DNA of 64,000 nt from Cryptomeria japonica (taxonomy: Eukaryota; Streptophyta; Pinopsida; Cupressales; Cupressaceae), in assembly GCF_030272615.1 (NCBI RefSeq), contig NW_026729172.1:1-64000 (forward strand). Direction: 5' to 3'. The first letter of the stretch is position 1. Each line of letters begins with the position of its first letter. This document shows, piece after piece, positions 61,139 to 64,000 of this stretch. A model generated the notes under the pieces. It was not told where the DNA came from, made no database searches, and saw nothing but the letters and a program-made list of their open reading frames with translations. Position numbers and translations under genes: made by a program.

Positions 61139-61421
61139 TGTTGGAAACCAATAACACTGAGGGGGGGGGGGGGGTGAATCAGTATTATACCAGAATGGTA
61201 AATTTTAGCCTTAACAAAACATTCATACACCAACCGATATACCAGTATAAATAGAATTGAAAGAAGTAAATCAACCAATAAGCCAAACATATAAATGAGA
61301 ATCATAACACATAAATTTATACGTGGAAAACCTCAATGAGGAAAAACCAAGGTGGGATTTGTGACCCACAATATCAATTCATTGGCCATATGAAGAGATA
61401 TTACAATATATTATGGGTTAC
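61139..61421 (-). mobile_element. Truncated Copia LTR
   Basis: Starts TGTTGGAAACCAATAACAC, then a run of 14 G and 'tgaatcag', then 'acgtggaaaacctcaatgag', the landmarks of minus-oriented Copia LTRs here. It stops where the next LTR starts at 61422, so it was cut by that insertion. No remainder was found downstream within the window. Confidence 0.75.
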
Positions 61422-62201
61422 TGTAGACACCTAAAATTGTCATGTCTAATTAAATAAATATTTTATTTATTTAATTATCTAAGCTTAATTCTTCTATTAA
61501 TTAAATAAATCCTTATTTATTTAATTAATTCAGTTATCCTCTTCTAGCCTTATTTCTCATTTAAATAAATACATTTATTTATTTAAATTATCCTTTTCCT
61601 AAATTCAATAAATATTTTTATTTATTTAATCATCCCACTTCTTCTATTAATTAAATAAATCTTTATTTATTTAATTAATTCATTAACCTTTTCTACTCAT
61701 GACACATGTCATTCATCTCTTAATTCCTACACTTCCTACCCCTTTCATTATTTTATTATTTCTTTTACCTACCCTCTAATCATAGCCGACCTCCTTTTAC
61801 ACCTCTCAATCTTATCCCTCTATTTCATATAGTGTCTTCTATATAAGGAGATGCTTCCTTCATTATGGGACCCTAATGATTCATTATAATCAATCATCTT
61901 GAGGACTTGACTACACTACGATCCTACTTGCAACCACATTCCGTTCTTTGTTGAGCTCTTGTGCACATAAAATCTGAGAGCAAATACATCAAACAAGATC
62001 AATGGAGATAGGAAGAATGGAGATCCAAACCCTATTGGACATGTGATGGTATAATCTTTGTGATTTCATTTGATTTGCATTGTCTTAGGTAATATTCATA
62101 TATTATGGTGGATCTTTGTTGTTGTTAGGCTAGGGTTTTGTGGTTGAATTCATTTAGCCTTTCAATATTATTATTATTGTTATCCATTTTCACCATATAC
62201 A
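61422..62201 (+). mobile_element. 5' LTR of a Gypsy-like element ('TGTAGACACC' family, copy 2)
   Basis: Ends TGTAGACACCTAAAATTG and ...TTCACCATATACA, followed by ttt and the primer site TGGCACGCCCAGTGGGAC (62205-62222). It contains five rounds of 'attaaataaat' text and a TATA box. The internal part runs to the end of the window without reaching gag. Confidence 0.78.
61840..61847 (+). promoter_or_regulatory. TATA box of the LTR at 61422
   Basis: tatataag, about 360 bases before the LTR end, in GC-moderate sequence. Likely promoter of the element. Confidence 0.6.
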
Positions 62202-62204
62202 TTT

Positions 62205-62222
62205 TGGCACGCCCAGTGGGAC
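62205..62222 (+). promoter_or_regulatory. Primer binding site of the Gypsy-like element
   Basis: TGGCACGCCCAGTGGGAC three bases after the LTR. It begins with TGG as required for pairing with a tRNA CCA end. The tRNA is not assigned. Confidence 0.7.
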
Positions 62223-62349
62223 TCTTGTCCCTTTTGCATTTAACTTTCTTGTTGCAGATTTTGTATTTTGAAGTTGCAGATCTGACGTTTTCGGTAGCAT
62301 TTTGATATTTCCGCATCTGCGTACTTTCGGATAGTGTTTTTGATTTTCT

Positions 62350-62555
62350 AGCGCGTCTACGACATCTAGAGTCGCGTCTGTGTTATTGGCAATATTTTAT
62401 TTTTGCAGGTTCCAGGAAGCGCGTCTGTGTTATAAAGTCGCGTCTGCGATGTTTTTATCCGCGTCTGTGTCCAGAAGCCACGTCTGAGTTCTGTAGTCGC
62501 GTCTGTGTCACCCAGTCGCATCTGTGTTGAGGGTAATCGTGTCTGTGTTCACTAG
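62350..62555 (+). repeat. Array of 'GCGTCTGTGT' motifs in the retroelement leader, cluster 1
   Basis: Nine variants of gcgtctgtgt in about 200 bases, mostly 17-22 bases apart and often preceded by gtc or cc. It starts about 130 bases behind the primer site. Confidence 0.9.
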
Positions 62556-63767
62556 TTTCAAATTTTGGGTTTTTATTGATTCAGTTTTTGAATTTTGCAG
62601 TTAGGGTTTTAGATCTGGTTTATTTTGAGCTAACATTTTTAGATCTAGCTAACAAAATTGGTGCAGCTTGTCTTGAAAGCTAAATCGTTTGGTTGAAGGC
62701 CCCTATTTTCACAAAGTCTTTTGGGTTTAAAATTTACCTAACTTGTGTGCTTGCAGGAAGGGGTGATCATTTGAAACAAATCCAAACTACTAATAAATCT
62801 TTGTTGCAGGTCCTTGGCAAGGGTTTTTGGATTTTTATTGTGTGCCTTGTTTTCATAGACTAGCAAACACTTTGATTGGTGCACTAAAACTGAATCATTG
62901 TCTTTTGTGTCTTGAGCAATAGGCTCTTTTTGTTTAATCTTTAGAGGGCTTGTCTTCCCATGTGGTCATTAGGACTACTAGTGAGAAGAGAATGACCCAA
63001 GTGGTAGCGAGGAAAACCCACCTCTTCCAAACTACTATAAACAAATGTATTCATGGTGAAAACTATGAATAACGTGTGCTGATTAGTTCATACCGACACT
63101 ATGTCTCCCCATAAACCCGTTTGATCAAATTTATTTGATCAATTGTAGGGCGTAACCCCTACTGGCTAGGAGCCTTTTGTATTTACAGAGCTGAAAGTGC
63201 CGCATGTATGGCCACATGAGCGGATGCCCTTACTAGCACCTTTTTGTTTTAGAAGCCCAAATCCTTCTAGTTGTTGGGGCAGGAGGTCGGACCTCTGGTA
63301 GCGGCCCACACACATACGGTTCTTAGTAGAGATACAAAGTTCACCACGGGGAGTTTTCGTGGGGACTGATGCTTGGCTGACCCGAGAAGTGAGTGTTGAG
63401 GGTGGAGCCAGTGAGGTCAAGCATCTAAGTATCCGCTCTGAATAGTGTAGCCTCGGGGGTAAAACCCCATGTGGGATCAACAACTATTGTCTTGGCCAGC
63501 CATAAGAATTGTGTTTGACTTATTTTAAACATTCAAAACATTCAAGACCAAACAAAAAAACATTGTGTCTTTTGTGTCTTCAAGTGTATGCAAAGCATTT
63601 TTACATCAAACAACACACTTTTCTTGGAGTCATTTTTGAGTCTAGACACTTGCAAACATTGGGTCTTCATCAACACTGTGTCCTCTTGTCATGAAAAACA
63701 GTCAAACAGTCAGATTTGGTCACAACAAAATGACTTCACAGATTGGAAAAAATTGCACAAATTTTAC
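62556..63767 (+). other. Retroelement leader without recognised gene
   Basis: No gag motif. 62990-63490 is GC-richer and contains 'gagaagtgagtgttgagggt', which resembles the leader piece at 18607-18626. Open frames here are short and not supported. Confidence 0.5.
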
Positions 63768-64000
63768 AGAAATGCATCTGTGTCAGACATAATAGCGTCT
63801 GTGTGGTATAACCATGTCTATGAAGGGCAAAAACACGTCTGTGTTCCAACAGTCAACATCACATTGCAAAAAAAAAAAAATCTCAGAAACGCGTCTGTGT
63901 TTGACATAATAGCGTCTGTGTGGTATAACCGCGTCTGTGAAGGGCAAAAATGCGTCTGTGTTCCAATAGTCAACATCACACTACAAAAAAAAAAATCTCA
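63768..64000 (+). repeat. 117-bp tandem repeat carrying 'GCGTCTGTGT' motifs, cluster 2
   Basis: Two units, starting at 63774 and 63891. Each has four motif copies (gcatctgtgt/gcgtctgtgt, gcgtctgtgtgg, gcgtctgtga, gcgtctgtgttcc) and ends in a poly-A run and tctca. The second unit reaches the window edge, so more may follow. Confidence 0.92.

Noticed and set aside
62350-62555. GTCTGTGT motifs as auxin-response (TGTCTC) sites
   Set aside because: The core TGTCTC is not matched; the repeated core is CGTCTGTGT.
63166-63483. 105-codon minus-strand frame
   Set aside because: It lies antisense in a GC-richer retroelement leader and matches no domain I know.

Overview
The window looks like a piece of a very large, repeat-choked seed-plant genome, most consistent with a gymnosperm (conifer). 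The evidence is plant Copia and Gypsy-type LTR elements nested in one another, L1-like LINEs, long AT-rich spacers, GA microsatellites, and no intact ordinary gene in 64 kb. The species assignment is inference. Almost every coding stretch carries stops, frameshifts or truncations, so most of this DNA is old.

Layout. 1-845 is a Copia LTR remnant. 1408-9226 is a complete but dead Copia element on the minus strand (two LTRs, tRNA-Met-type PBS, PPT), and its integrase is split by a 799-bp solo LTR with a perfect 5-bp target duplication. 9376-11388 is a decayed LRR receptor-like-protein gene, the only clear host-type resistance-like gene. 13158-14491 is a LINE remnant, cut by an LTR of a 'TGTAGACACC' family whose leader (to about 18.7 kb) holds an array of 'ATCACGCAATC' motifs and is itself split by a solo Copia LTR (17250-18306). 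20.7-24.7 kb holds dispersed unclassified repeats (families R1 and F here). 25.5-26.0 kb is a LINE RNase H tail. 26012-29800 is a plus-strand Copia element that kept its LTR, PBS and a gag coiled coil but lost pol, followed by an ORF of a retroelement-associated type. 29818-32940 (minus) is a decayed DNA-transposase-like gene with an HGKGEHDGAG motif.

33.4-35.5 kb is GA-rich and carries a fragment of a BTB/POZ-like gene with an internal triplication of 24-25 codons. 36394-43929 is a second R1 copy broken by a 4.16-kb solo LTR (5-bp target duplication) and by a LINE ORF1/endonuclease fragment. 43.9-47.6 kb has a Copia LTR piece and two exon-like stretches. 47.6-52.1 kb is the most unusual part: GA/CT-rich blocks, a fold-back made of 53-bp units, and a 1.19-kb element with 35-bp inverted ends filled by an exact 84-bp palindromic array organised in 420-bp higher-order units. 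52.2-55.3 kb is a minus-strand Gypsy-like LTR/leader. 56.1-60.6 kb has F and R1 copies around a minus-strand LINE. 60.6-64 kb ends with another LINE fragment, a truncated Copia LTR and a plus-strand Gypsy-like LTR whose leader is packed with 'GCGTCTGTGT' motifs.

How the parts relate. The main history is repeated nested insertion. The most promising undescribed signals are (1) the 84-bp palindromic array with inverted ends, (2) the two LTR elements of one family that carry unrelated short motifs in similarly spaced arrays just behind the primer binding site, and (3) the HGKGEHDGAG transposase-like gene.
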